A stretch of 64,000 bases of DNA from Siphonodentalium dalli (taxonomy: Eukaryota; Mollusca; Scaphopoda; Gadilida; Siphonodentaliidae), in assembly GCA_032622095.1 (NCBI GenBank), contig CP136065.1, forward strand, positions 112,263,195 to 112,327,194, written 5' to 3'. Positions within the stretch are counted from its first letter, which is position 1. Each line of letters opens with the position of its first letter. Shown here piece by piece: positions 12,101 through 28,400 of this stretch. The notes under the pieces are model-generated. The model saw only the letters and a list, made by a program, of their open reading frames with translations. It ran no database searches and had not been told where the DNA came from. The translations under genes and the position numbers were made by a program.

Positions 12101-15100
12101 ACCCCTCCCTCTCTCTTAAAATTAAGTTACTACATGTAGTAACTGGTGTTCGGGGGGGGGGGGGGGGAGAGTATAGTGGTGGGTATATATTAAAATGATG
12201 GTATTCTCAGTTTTTGAATTCATTTCTCTGAAATTATAAGAAGTTTATGTCCTCAGGTAAATAAATATTTCAAATCAAAAGGGACAGCTCTTATTCTGCC
12301 AAACATTGGTATTTACATGCATATCAAATTCACGGGGTTAATAATTAAATTAAACATGTAGTGAGGCATCCACAGCAAAGCACTGTAAGTGCATGTAGCC
12401 ATTTTCCTGTTTCACCCTCGCTGCATGCTAGTCACTAAAATAAGACTCATCTAAATTAAAAAACCTTTATATGACTTTATTTTGTGGCAAATATGATTCA
12501 GTGGGTGACTGTTCTTCATTTCAAGATCTCTCGCTCTCTATATATCATATATATCTAGGAACGTCTGGCTCAATCTCATCAGCTCAGCTATTTATCATGG
12601 TCATGCAACTACTATTTTCAGCATTCTGTGTTAGAATATCATGTACCGTGGTTCTGTCTCCAGTTTCCAGACATTCAGACAACCTGCAATTAACATATTT
12701 GAAAATCTTACAATGGGGCATCACAGTGCTAAACTGAGTACTGGTCAGTAGGCCTACATGCACCAAATACCAATACATTAGTTTTATATCTGTATATGGT
12801 GTAAAACTGTATATACTCCTAAATTGTTGGAAGCATCGTGTATCAAATGTCAATTGATTTGTCCCTATCTCAAGGCCAAAGACAAAAATATGTGTGGTTA
12901 ATCCATTGTCTACCACTTACCTCTATTTATTTCTCCAAGTTCTCGTGAAGCTGTCAGCCAGACATAATTATCCGTGTATATGTAGTCGGTACTCTCGGTA
13001 TCGAAATAAACGTTTTGCCTGCACTTTTTTTCTAGAGTTATGGCCCTTTGTCAGAGTTAAGACTCAGAGAGAAATGCCCACTATTTCTTTATTTTCTCTC
13101 TAAATATAGCCAATATTAAGCATACAGTCGGGGGAATTGGCCCACAATTGGTGTTACCCTTGTTATATGAGTTTCTATAGTTAATGAAACAGCAATAAAA
13201 GTGTTCAAAGATTGCACGTTCTTAAGTAAGTTGTCTCATGTCGAATGCTAAAAAATTGCTGATTGTCATTTCCTCTGTTATTTTAATTAAGGCAGTGAGT
13301 ATGATTAACCTCTTCGCTGCTGCTATACGTTCATACTGAGTATGTCCCTCCATACACCCTCACTGAGTATGTCCCGCTAAATGTCCGCACTGAGTATGTC
13401 CCTCCATAGACCCTCACTGAGTATGTCGCGCTAAATGTCCGTACTGAGTATGTCCCTCTATACACCCTCACTGAGTACATCCCGCTAAATGTCTGTACTG
13501 AGTATGTCCATCTATACACCCTCACTGAGTACATCCCGCTAAATGTCCGTACTGAGTATGTCCCTCTATACACCCTCACTGAGTACGTCCCGCTAAATGT
13601 CCGTACTGAGTATGTCCCTCTATACACCCTCACTGAGTACGTCCCGCTAAATGTCCGTACTGAGAATGTCCATCTATATGTCCATACTCAATACGGCTGT
13701 AAGGTGTCACAGACCTGCTTCAGCACACTAGCAATCAGCGATTATTCATAACTGGAACTCAGAGTTTGGTGCATCAGAATCCTTGTATCTCAATATTTTA
13801 AACAGTTATGATATTCCAGGATTGAATAGCCTTTCAACGGACGTTTATGATTTTTGTAATATTCCCTTTGAATTTTTCCACTGAAAAATGACCACAACGT
13901 CAAAGGCCCTGCACACAATGTCATGATGTCATTCAGCTGTGAAGATGTTAAATGACCAGTTACTATTCTGAAGTCAGAAATTGAAAGGTGCTGCAATTCA
14001 TTAGATGCTAGAATCATTGGCAGCTATGAGAATATTAACTTTTGATAACTATTTTCAGCCCTTTGCCTCCTGACGAGCTTGCAGCTATAATATTTGAATG
14101 CTGCGGAGAAGATTTGAGTTTGGCTGCAATGTCACAGGTAATATTCTTTAGATATTAGTTAACATGGTGAGCTTCATTTCTTATCCATCATCAAACTTAC
14201 TTTGTGTTGTTATCGAACGGATAATGTGATTAAGGACGGATGCTTTTCATATGAATGTGTGTAGTAATTTATGGTTCAGAAATCTTTTAATTGTGTCTAT
14301 AGAATCTGTTCTGCTGTACATTTCTATATCCAAGACAAACCAGTGTTCTACCACCGGTAAGAAACAACATACTTGATTTGTGAGAAAGCCTGATTATAAA
14401 TCCTATGACTTCTCGTGCCGCAAATATAAGGGAAACCATAACAACCATTCTTACAATCTCTCACCAGATTGTTCCTACTTGACGTCATAATCGTAACGAT
14501 ATTATGCAGAGACCTGTATATTGATCACTATGACCGTATTGTGATTTTTGGGACAACTTGACATGTCAAGTTTGATCTATTGTCATGGGTTGGTATTTGT
14601 CATTAGTATGTTCGTCAATAATTTTATTTGGTACACATTACAGGCAACATCCCTCATCTGATCAAACCAAACTTCATATGAATCTTCGGGTGGACTGTAG
14701 ATGAGAGCCATCAATTTTTTCTGAAATTCGTTGGAAAACTTTACCTCTATAATTGAATTTAATCTTAATTTCTTTAAAAGACATGACCCTACATCCCTCA
14801 TCTGATTGTCACCAAATTTTATCGGGATATTCGGGGTTACCACTAGAGGGGAGCTATCAATTTTGTTCATATTATCACATTTTAATGATTAAAAACATGG
14901 TGCCTGCAGCCATCTTGGATTTTACTACTTGCATGACTTTGACAAGTCCTACAGTGAACATTTTTCATACAATTGATCCCAAACTCCATATGCCTCATCG
15001 GGTTGGCCTCTGGTAATTTTTAAACATTTCAGCTTTTTGCATTCCTTATCGCTCCATTGAAGATAATGTATGGCATTATCCCCTCTCCAAGTTGAACTAC

Positions 15101-18100
15101 AACTTCCATTTATCTCACTATTCTTTTTGCAGGAGCTGCTCATTTACCTGGCAATGTTTATCCGAACAGAACCTAAACTGTTCAATGAGATGTTACGTCT
15201 TCGAGTTGGTCTCATTATTCAAGTCATGGCCTCCGAAATGGCAAGAACTCTGAAATGTACAGGTTTGTGTTAAGAAAATGTGTACTGGATGATTTCTGCT
15301 CATCCCTTCATTTTTTAGCATGGTTGAACAAACAATTCAGCTATAGTCTGTTCGCATTTGAGTATGCAATAGTGTGTATGTTCAGTGAAATGAAAACAGT
15401 CTTGATGTAAAACATATTGTGTGCTAATTTTGAGCACCCAGACACTATGCCAACTGGACGATTGTGACTGGCAACTAATATTATCGACATTTTCCCCCAA
15501 TTCGATTGTACAATTTTAGAAAACTCAACATTTGAGGTACACCCAATTGTTAATATTTACTCCTTGATTTGGGACAAATTATTCACCAATAAACTAACAG
15601 CGATGATTCTGGCAATGATTGTCACTGCATGTAATCCATATAGAAGAATTTCGAGAATAATCAGCTTGAGCAAGATCATTATAATTTATCACTCTATCAT
15701 CCAAGCTGAGTGTTCCACATTTCTTTAAGCTTTTGAACTTCTGTCTGATTGTGTCATGGCAGTATTTGCTTCAGAAAATCGTAGGCTGATCACATTAACA
15801 CACATGGCACTGACCACATTTGTGTATGGTGTTTGTATGGTGTTTAACACACATGGCACTGAACACATTTTTGTATGGTGTTTAACACACATGGCACTGA
15901 ACACATTTTTGTATGGTGTTTAACACACATTGCACTGAACACATTTTTGTATGGTGTTTGACACACATGGCACTGATCACATTTTTGTATCATTTTGAAC
16001 ACACAATGTGCTGATCACATTTTTGTATGGTTTTGAACACACATGGCGCTGGTCACATTTGTGTATGGGTTTGAACACACATGGCGTTGGTCACATTTGT
16101 GTATGGTTTGAACACACATGGCTCACTTCAGGCTTCCTCCCAATATATTCATAATCAAACAGTTTTAATCACAAGATATATATATAGTAATGGTTTCCGA
16201 CCAATTTCCACATGATGACATTATGAGCTGACCAAGCTAACCACTGGACCATCACGCCACTTCTGTCATTATATTTTAATGCTTTCTTGAATACATTCAT
16301 AGAGTGTGTGGGAAAAGTAAATTGTTTGATACTGTTTACCTTGTATTTCTGTCCACCCGAGTACTATTAATGTAGATTCATACCAGACAGTCGGCTCCTT
16401 TGTGGTTGTGTACACTATATTAGCATATAGATCTTATGGCAACAATAATGAATTTGTAGCATTGTAAGGGCTGAGCGGAAGATAACCTGTTCCCTCGTCT
16501 AAGTGGTCAGTACTACAAAACTCATATACACAATCATATGATTACTATTTTATTATTTGAACAAAGTCCTGGTGCCAAAGCCATATATGACAAAATTGTG
16601 CTTATTTGGGCTTTTCTCTACCATCATAGTGTTTATGATCATTTTGAAACTGTCCAAATATTATGTATAGGTTTAACACTTTCTATTCTAAATGGATTTT
16701 ACCAATCATTTTACCAAAAAGTATACATTGGAATGGTCCAATAGTCATCTGGAGGGGTGTTCATGAAAATTGAGCAGACACCATAGAATACAAGTAAAGA
16801 AGGGGTCATATTATTGGAGGGAAATGTTTAGATAATAAGTTCAACCAACTACCTATGGTTGTTTGTTGAACTTATTATCTGAACATTTCCTAAGGGATAA
16901 CTACTCGTCAATGAGTATTTAGTATAGAAAGGGTTAATCTCTATTTACATGTGACTGTTTTTCTAGGGGAGGAGGCTTCAGATCACTTATTGAATCTTAG
17001 TCCTTTTGAGATGAAGACTCTGCTGCATCATATCCTCAGTGGCAAGGAGTTTGCTATAGGAACAGGTGTGTATTCTTATTATAATGGAAAAAATCTATTT
17101 CAGAATTGGTCCATTTCAATGTAACATTATAATTTAAGCTCAAGCTTAACGTTTTGATCATTGCAAGATATAGTTTTCTTATGTTGTAGGTGCCCGTAAT
17201 ATTTTGTAATTCATAATTTAACTATAGACACCATCATGTAACTTCAAATGTCATTACAGATACAGTGCTACTTTAAACTTTAAATATATTCAGGGTTTCG
17301 TGCTAGTTTTTAGCAAATCTATTTCCTTTTTCATTCTTGTGTATCATTTTTGTGCAATGAAATGCTATCTTGAAGGGAATATATTGTTAGATATAAGATT
17401 GTTTTCGCCACCATTTATTTTATATCTTTTTCATGATTTAGAGGGACAAGGACAATTGCCTCCAATTATGACTTTGCTATTCATAGATCTAGCTTTATGT
17501 GTGTTTAGTAAAGTTATTACAAAACAATGACAATGTGAATTTAGATTTATAAACACATTTGTTGTTGTTTTTGTAACTTGAGGTCTAAATCCCTGAATAC
17601 ATTTTTGAATTAACATAAAATATATCGTAAATGTATGAAATATGCTTCTTAATTAACACTTTCTATACTAAATGGATTCTCCCATTCAGTTATAAAGGTA
17701 TACATTGTAATGGTCTATTATTCATTTGGAGAGGTGTTAAGAATAAATAAGTAGACAACAGTACGACAAAAAGATAATACAAGTGCATAAGGATTCATAT
17801 TCATTCGAGGGAAATGTTCAGATAATAAGTTCATCAAAGATGGGCGTTTATTGAACATATCATCTGAACATTTCCTAAGGGAAGTACTGGTCAATGAGTG
17901 TTTAGTATAGAAAGGGTTAAATCACCATGTTGACTTATTTGAGATCCTCAGAATTCTATTCAGTATCACTGGGTAATCACATTTAACTGGCTGCAGTGCT
18001 ATATACCATGCTATATATATATACCTTTATATTATTCAGCTTATTTACTTCTCTATTATTGTCTGTGATGATGAAATTTCATTCACTTATGTAGTAATTT

Positions 18101-21100
18101 AAATACAGACTAAAACTGCTATGATGAATTAGACGCTTGTGTTTATTTGCTTATTGCTCCCTCCCAACACTATTTGCTGTGCTTTTGTATATCTATCACA
18201 ATGGTGAACTAAGTTAAAAACTTCCTTTTGAAAATACATCACAACCTCCTTAATTCATTGGGATAATTGTTTCTCATGTTTTTCCATTCTTAACCCTTTC
18301 ATGATGAAAGCTGCGCTGGTGCAGCATTAAATATTATGTGCCAGTGCATTCTCCCATATATAAGAAAATGCACTGGCTTACAAGGTCAAGGAAAATATTG
18401 GGAGGCCAATGTATTGTCTTATAGATGCGAGGCTCCCTATTGGAGACTCGCATATATAAGAGAATGTATTGGCACAGGGTTTTTTTTTCCACAATTTCAC
18501 GAGCTCCAATCATGGAAGGGTTGTTTGGCATAAATTTTACTGAATTTTATGGAACTTTGAGGGTAGACTACATTTGTTGCTCAGTACTCACCTTTCTCTG
18601 TACAGAGTATAATGAAGATGAATATTTTCTCAACCACTGTGATCTAGGTATATTTGTTACATATTTAAGTTGTGTTAATTTTGTTGTGTATTCATAAATG
18701 GGTCATTTATGTCTACCTTTTAAAACATAGGCTGCTCAAAAATGTTTCCAACACTTATAATAACATTCTCAACAAATTTAATATACATATAGATGATAAC
18801 AAAAGAATGTTTAACTTAAAGTAGAATGAATCGCTGAAAGTCATATCTCAAAACAGAAAATCTTGAGCGGCGTTAATTCCAAATTTGTTGCAAATCCAAG
18901 CAGAAAACAAATACTAAGCATTGACATTGGTTATAATGTTGCCGGTGTTTGTTTATTTGGAAATAGCTTTTCAAAATAGAATTGTTTGAAACATGTTGGC
19001 GGAAACAGAAGCCTGTGTTCTAAAAATATGTTATCATGTTGCAGAAAAATTACTGGGAATACAGCAGGAGTGTAATGAAAATTAATCGAAAAGTAGGGTT
19101 TGTTATTTTTCCACCAAAAAAAATTCCATGTATTTAGAGGCAAATGCCAATCTTTTTTTTGGTAAGTGTACATGACATACATCTTTAGCATATGAAAATA
19201 CAGTAATGCCTTAAATAATCGACTCCTTAACTTTGGGTAAGGAGTCAATTATTTAGGGCATTACTGTATCAACACGGTATGGAATGCATGGACAATTTGA
19301 TAAAATCTAGCAATATAGATTGACCCACTAATTGTATTACATTATTGATTTGTTTGTTTTATTGTACACTGTACATAATATGCTTTCACTGCTGCATTTA
19401 AAAATATCTTCACTATTTTCTCTTTACAATCGTCCCTAGTGAGAACAAAACCAGGTACATGTAACTGTTTTCTTCAAATACATCTTTTTTTATCTTAAAG
19501 GACCTTCACATAGATGCATCATAATCTAGAAAATTAGTAAAGTAATTGTTCAAAATCAATCTTTCTCACTTTTCTCCTCATTTACTTTGTAATGTAGCTC
19601 CCTCTTACATGGGCAGGCTTAGTTTTATTGTCTAATATGGGTCTAATTTAGTATTGTCATTAGATGCATGCTGAAACACACACCATGCACATATCACAGA
19701 CACTGTGTGACCAACAATATATACTGCTGCACATATCACAGACACTGTGTGACCAACAATCTATACTGCTGCACATATATCACAGACACTGTGTGACCAA
19801 CAATATATACTGCTGCACATATCACATAAACTGTGTGACCAACAATATATACTGCTGCACATATCACAGACACTGTGTGACCAACAATATATACTGCTGC
19901 ACATATCACAGACACTGTGTGACCAACAATATATACTGCTGCACATATCACAGACACTGTGTGACCAACAATATATACTGCTGCCCATATCACATAAACT
20001 GTGTGACCAACAATATATACTGCTGCACATATATCACAGACACTGTGTGACCAACAATATATACTGCTGCACATATCACATAAACTGTGTGACCAACAAT
20101 ATATACTGCTGCACATATATCACATAAACTGTGTGACCAACAATATATACTGCTGCACACATATCACAGACACTGTGTGACCAACAATCTATACTGCTGC
20201 ACATATATCACAGACACTGTGTGACCAACAATATATACTGCTGCACATATATCACAGACACTGTGTGACCAACAATATATACTGCTGCCCATATCACATA
20301 AACTGTGTGACCAACAATATATACTGCTGCCCATATCACATAAACTGTGTGACCAACAATATATACTGCTGCACATATATCACATAAACTGTGTGACCAA
20401 CAATATATACTGCTGCACATATATCACAGACACTGTGTGACCAACAATCTATACTGCTGCCCATATCACATAAACTGTGTGACCAACAATATATACTGCT
20501 GCACATATATCACATAAACTGTGTGACCAACAATATATACTGCTGCACATATATCACAGACACTGTGTGACCAACAATATATACTGCTGCACATATCACA
20601 TAAACTGTGTGACCAACAATATATACTGCTGCACATATATCACAGACACTGTGTGACCAACAATATATACTGCTGCACATATCACATAAACTGTGTGACC
20701 AACAATATATACTGCTGCACATATATCACATAAACTGTGTGACCAACAATATATACTGCTGCACACATATCACAGACACTGTGTGACCAACAATATATAC
20801 TGCTGCACATATATCACAGACACTGTGTGACCAACAATATATACTGCTGCACATATCACATAAACTGTGTGACCAACAATATATATACTGCTGCACATAT
20901 ATCACAGACACTGTGTGACCAACAATATATACTGCTGCACATATCACATAAACTGTGACCAACAATATATACTGCTGCACATATATCACAGACACTGTGT
21001 GACCAACAATATATACTGCTGCACATATATCACAGACACTGTGTGACCAACAATATATACTGCTGCCCATATCACAGACACTGTGTGACCAACAATATAT

Positions 21101-24100
21101 ACTGCTGCACATATCACATAAACTGTGTGACCAACAATATATACTGCTGCACATATATCACAGACACTGTGTGACCAACAATATATACTGCTGCACATAT
21201 ATCACAGACAATGTGTGACCAACAATCTATACTGCTGCACATATCACATAAACTGTGTGACCAACAATATATACTGCTGCACATATATCACAGACACTGT
21301 GTGACCAACAATCTATACTGCCGCACATATCATATAAACTGTGTGACCAACAATATATACCGCTGCACATATATCACAGACACTGTGTGACCAACAATAT
21401 ATACTGCTGCACATATCACATAAACTGTGTGACCAACAATATATACTGCTGCACATATATCACAGACACTGTGTGACCAACAATATATACTGCTGCACAT
21501 ATCACATAAACTGTGTGACCAACAATATATACTGCTGCACATATCACAGACACTGTGTGACCAACAATATATACTGCTGCACATATATCACAGACACTGT
21601 GTGACCAACAATATATACTGCTGCACATATCACAGACACTGTGTGACCAACAATATATACTGCTGCACATATATCACAGACACTGTGTGACCAACAATAT
21701 ATACTGCTGCACATATCACATAAACTGTGTGACCAACAATATATACTGCTGCACATATCACATACACTGTGTGACCAACAATATATACTGCTGCACATAT
21801 ATCACAGACACTGTGTGACCAACAATCTATACTGCCGCACATATCATATAAACTGTGTGACCAACAATATATACTGCTGCACATATATCACAGACACTGT
21901 GTGACCAACAATATATACTGCTGCACATATCACAGACACTGTGTGACCAACAATATATACTGCTGCACATATATCACAGACACTGTGTGACCAACAATAT
22001 ATACTGCTGCACATATCACATAAACTGTGTGACCAACAATATATACTGCTGCACATATATCACAGACACTGTGTGACCAACAATATATACTGCTGCACAT
22101 ATCACATAAACTGTGTGACCAACAATATATACTGCTGCACATATATCACATAAACTGTGTGACCAACAATATATACTGCTGCACACATATCACAGACACT
22201 GTGTGACCAACAATATATACTGCTGCACATATATCACAGACACTGTGTGACCAACAATCTATACTGCTGCACATATCACAGACACTGTGTGACCAACAAT
22301 ATATACTGCTGCACATATCACAGACACTGTGTGACCAACAATATATACTGCTGCACATATATCACAGACACTGTGTGACCAACAATCTATACTGCTGCAC
22401 ATATCACATAAACTGTGTGACCAACAATATATACTGCTGCACATATATCACAGACACTGTGTGACCAACAATATATATACTGCTGCACATATCACAGACA
22501 CCGTGTAACCAACAATATATACAGCTGCACATATCACAGACACTGTGTGACCAACAATATATACTGCTGCACATATATCACAGACACTGTGTGACCAACA
22601 ATATATACTGCTGCACATATCACATAAACTGTGTGACCAACAATATATACTGCTGCACATATATCACAGACACTGTGTGACCAACAATCTATACTGCTGC
22701 ACATATCACAGACACTGTGTGACCAACAATATATACTGCTGCACATATCACAGACACTGTGTGACCAACAATATATACTGCTGCACATATATCACAGACA
22801 CTGTGTGACCAACAATATATACTGCTGCACATATATCACATAAACTGTGTGACCAACAATATATACTGCTGCACATATCACATAAACTGCGTGACCAACA
22901 ATATATACTGCTGCACATATATCACATAAACTGTGTGACCAACAATATATACTGCTGCACATATATCACATAAACTGCGTGACCAACAATATATACTGCT
23001 GCACATATATCACAGACACTGTGTGACCAACAATATATACTGCTGCACATATATCACAGACACTGTGTGACCAACAATATATACTGCTGCACATATATCA
23101 CATAAACTGTGTGACCAACAATATATACTGCTGCACATATCACATAAACTGCGTGACCAACAATATATACTGCTGCACATATATCACATAAACTGTGTGA
23201 CCAACAATATATACTGCTGCACATATATCACATAAACTGTGTGACCAACAATATATACTGCTGCACATATCACAGACACTGTGTGACCAACAATATATAC
23301 TGCTGCACATATCACATAAACTGCGTGACCAACAATATATACTGCTGCACATATATCACATAAACTGTGTGACCAACAATATATACTGCTGCACATATAT
23401 CACATAAACTGTGTGACCAACAATATATACTGCTGCACATATATCACATAAACTGTGTGACCAACAATATATACTGCTGCACATATCACAGACACTGTGT
23501 GACCAACAATATATACTGCTGCACATATATCACAGACACTGTGTGACCAACAATATATACTGCTGCACATATATCACATAAACTGTGTGACCAACAATAT
23601 ATACTGCTGCACATATCACATAAACTGCGTGACCAACAATATATACTGCTGCACATATATCACATAAACTGTGTGACCAACAATATATACTGCTGCACAT
23701 ATATCACATAAATTTCGTGACCAACAATATATACTGCTGCACATATCACAGACACTGTGTGACCAACAATATATACTGCTGCACATATATCACAGACACT
23801 GTGTGACCAACAATATATACTGCTGCACATATCACAGACACCGTGTAACCAACAATATATACTGCTGCACATATATCACATAAACTGTGTGACCAACAAT
23901 ATATACTGCTGCACATATATCACAGACACTGTGTGACCAACAATATATACTGCTGCACATATATCACATAAACTGTGTGACCAACAATATATACTGCTGC
24001 ACATATCACAGACACCGTGTGACCAACAATATATACTGCTGCACATATCACATAAACTGTGTGACCAACAATATATACTGCTGCACATATATCACAGACA

Positions 24101-25437
24101 CTGTGTGACCAACAATATATACTGCTGCACATATATCACATAAACTGTGTGACCAACAATCTATACTGCCGCACATATCATATAAACTGTGTGACCAACA
24201 ATATATACTGCTGCACATATATCACAGACACTGTGTGACCAACAATCTATACTGCTGCACATATCACAGACACTGTGTGACCAACAATATATACTGCTGC
24301 ACATATCACAGACACTGTGTGACCAACAATATATACTGCTGCACATATATCACAGACACTGTGTGACCAACAATCTATACTGCCGCACATATCATATAAA
24401 CTGTGTGACCAACAATATATACTGCTGCACATATATCACAGACACTGTGTGACCAACAATCTATACTGCTGCACATATCACAGACACTGTGTGACCAACA
24501 ATATATACTGCTGCACATATCACAGACACTGTGTGACCAACAATATATACTGCTGCACATATCACATAAACTGTGTGACCAACAATATATACTGCTGCAC
24601 ATATCACATAAACTGTGTGACCAACAATCTATACTGCTGCACATATCACATAAACTGTGTGACCAACAATCTATACTGCTGCACATATCACATAAACTGT
24701 GTGACCAACAATATATATACTGCTGCACATATATCACAGACACTGTGTGACCAACAATATATACTGCTGCACATATCACAGACACTGTGTGACCAACAAT
24801 ATATACTGCTGCACATATCACATAAACTGTGTGACCAACAATATATACTGCTGCACATATATCACAGACACTGTGTGACCAACAATATATACTGCTGCAC
24901 ATATCACATACACTGTGTGACCAACAATCTATACTGCTGCACATGTCACATAAACTGTGTGACCAACAATCTATACTGATGCACATATCACATAAACTGT
25001 GTGACCAACAATATATACTGCTGAACATATCACATAAACTGTGTGACCAACTATCTATATTGCTGCATATATCACTGATACTGTGTGACCAACAATATTA
25101 TACTGCTGCACATATATCACAGAAACTCTGTGACGAACAATCTATATTGCTGCACATATCACATAAACTGTGTGACCAACAATCTATATTGCTGCACATA
25201 TCACATAAACTATGTGACCAACAATCTATACTTCTGCATATATATCACAGAAACTGTGTGACCAACAGTCTTATACTGCGGCATATATCACAATACACTG
25301 TATGAATGTTGTAATCCATAATCTACTACTGGTTAGAGAAAAATATGCATAAAATAATAGTGTGTTTGTCAGACGTGTAGTACTGATATCCATTTTCGAT
25401 TTGCATGTGGATATCATAAATATCACAAATAACATCT

Positions 25438-25475
<38 letters not shown>

Positions 25476-28400
25476 AGAATGATGATTCATGATCTCCCTT
25501 CTCTATTCTCATTTACTGGCTTTAAATAGTTAGGTTCAGATACAAGTACAGTACATCTTCTCCAAAGCAAACACCCTTCAGAGAGGTGTTCTGTTTATAG
25601 ATAATCGCACTACAATCGGAATATATTGACGTCATTACCAAGACTAAGAGTTGTCGAAGAACAACCAACTCATTATTGATTAATTAAACTTTATTCAATA
25701 AAGTACCAATTCAAATATAAATAACAATACATAAAAATGTGTTATAATAAGAATTAAAAACATGATCTGTTAAAAGTAAGATATAATACATGTATAGATA
25801 AGACAGGTAACATGGAAAATATTCATGTTTTTTTTTAAATGTCGCTTAAAAATGTTGCATCGTTAGTATAGTAGTTTCGTACTATTGTATATGAATACCG
25901 ATTTAATTAGTGGTGTTTTATTCAGCAAATGCTTTGAACCGGATTATAACGGCAGCTGTCGGATTAGATAACTGTATGATTATAAAAAACATTGAGTGAA
26001 CAATGGTGACTTCACAGAGAATACAGTGCTGACACTTTGTTTTTACATTAATCATTGAGCTGAATTAGACTGTTATATTTCAACCACAAACTTAATACTA
26101 ATAAGCTAAAAGAACATGATGGTAGTGTATTGTCGCCAATAAAGTTTTAACCTGTCATAGTGAATGAGCCATCATGAAAACGACCGCTCAGAGTTGAATG
26201 TATAGACCAGAAATTTAAACTTATAAAGGATCACCAGTCTACACTAGAGCCAACATGAGCTCAGGATCAAGTAATGTCATATCTACTGCACATGCGTTCG
26301 GTTGGTATCGCTTTCCGTGTTTGGATTTTGGAGGAAAAAAATAATATATAATATATTCGTTCACTTTTGGACTAGATGTTCGGAATAGAGAGTTTCCGGT
26401 TTACAGAGGTAATTTTTAGTGAGAATGCACTTGGGTGAATTCGGGACCGGACAATTTGTTCAGTATGGAGAGGGATTCGGTTTATAGAGGGTCCGGTTTG
26501 GAGAGGTTTTACTGTATGTGTGACTTCTGATGTGTGTTATGATCTTACTGTACAGAAGAATCATCTCTCTTGAACAGAACATGATTTCGTAGCATTAATG
26601 CTAGAAGTTATTGTGTACAGGATCGTTGAAAAATGAACATGTGGGTCAACTGTCATATACTGTGATTGACTATCTATCAGCTTCATAGATCTTGATTAAG
26701 TCAGTAAACTTCTATCATTTAATGAAAGCAAATAACATTGCATAGAAGGAAACAATAATTTTTCATGATCCAGAGAAATATTTCTATAAGCCTTTATTTT
26801 AACCAAACTCCTGAAATATTTAGCCAAATTTGTTTGTTTTCTGTTTTTCAAACAGCCTGATCTGCCCTAACACTTCTGATCTGCACACTGGATCTACTGA
26901 TCTGGATGCTAAATACATTTTTGTGTTGATGGTGACATCATGCTTGTGAAGTTCTGTTTATTTACTTCACATCATGACTTTGTGCTCATTATTTAGAGCG
27001 GTATTTAATAATGTGAGTTTTTGTCCATCAGTATGCTTTGAACAACAATTGGAAGTGGATAAAAAGTGAAATACAAATCTGGATTCCTTTATTTTTCATC
27101 CGACCACGCTCGACTTTTCACTAGTTTCTAAGAAATTTGGTGTTCAAAATGGGTTTGTGTGTAACGCATACATAGCCCTGTGGGTCTGCTGGTCAATTTG
27201 TCAGTACATACTTATTTTCTTGAATATCAACTAGCAGAAATACAGAGAAAAGATGAGACCTTGTTAGCCAATGCCTGAAGTACATGTAATAGTGTTTGAT
27301 AGTGGTGCCTGCAATGAAATGATACAAATATTGTCTTCACTTTGAGTAAATAATCAGCTACACAGCTCAGCTAAGTGCCCAAAACAAGTGTACTTTATTC
27401 ACTAAGAGACATAATCATACTAAGAAGTGATACAAGATGCATCAATAAGCACATATTGATGTTTAATAATTAATCTGATAAATATGTTAATTGGATAAAA
27501 ATTGCATCACAGGTTTTTTCTAAACTCGAACTACCCACCCACCAACATTTTTGCCCCAAGGTGTTAAAATCAAGCTAACACTCACTTTTATTGAGAAATT
27601 GTGTTCGCAAACTATTTAAACTATTTAAAAAAGATCTTGTTTTGAATTAGTGATAATTAGCTGGAATTCTTTTAGAAATAAACAAAATATTGAGTGGAGT
27701 TGACAGAAAATAGACATGTTGTGCTTTTATGTCACAATTTTTACACTTCCAATTAGTGATAAAGTGCTTGCCAGTGATGAAAAATGTTTGCGTTAATATC
27801 ACTCCAACTACTTCACCTTCATTGATGAATAAAATTAAATATGCAAAGCCATGATTCTTGAATTATGATGTAGCCATTATCAAAAATTAAAATTCAGCAC
27901 CCAGATCAGAGTTGTGGATACACAGATCAGGCAGCTTGATTACACAGTGCGTTTTTTCCAATTAGTTAAAATGGCTAACAGTAGTGTGAACAATGGAGTT
28001 TTTCTGTTTGTTGTAACATTAATGTGGTTTTAGTTTTCTAATCTCTTACCTTGTCTAGGAATCTAATGAGTACAAGTGCTAACACGAGAGATATTTGTAG
28101 GAATACTTTAACCCTTCTATGACTGGAGCTTCCTGAATTTTGCGAAAAACCTGTGCCAATGCATTCTCTTATATATGTGAGTCTCCCATAGGGAGCCTCA
28201 CATATATAAGATCATTCATTGGCTTAACAATATTTACCTTGACTTTGTAAACCAGCACATTGTCTTATATCTGTGAGTCTCCCTAACTTGCATATATATG
28301 AGAATGCACTGGCACAGGATCTTTAATGCTGCACCAGCGCAGCTCCCGTCATAAAAAGGGTTAATGTTTGCAGCATAGTTTTCTGACCTATCATGATGCA

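Noticed and set aside
13331-13633. 100-codon minus frame with RVYRGTYSV repeats
   Set aside because: It is a 54-bp tandem repeat whose period is a multiple of three; no homologous protein is suggested.
18600-18700. Possible extra PHKA exon after TACAG at 18605
   Set aside because: The peptide has no similarity to the family, and the phases of the flanking exons already join correctly without it.
19736-25305. Many long periodic open frames (up to 217 codons) on both strands with [14 protein letters not shown]-like peptide
   Set aside because: They are produced by the 42/44-bp satellite unit lacking stops in some frames. Frames shift with each 44-bp unit, occur on both strands, and lack any gene context.
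19684-25306. CRISPR-like array
   Set aside because: Units are contiguous with no unique spacers, and the host is a eukaryote with spliced genes. It is a satellite.
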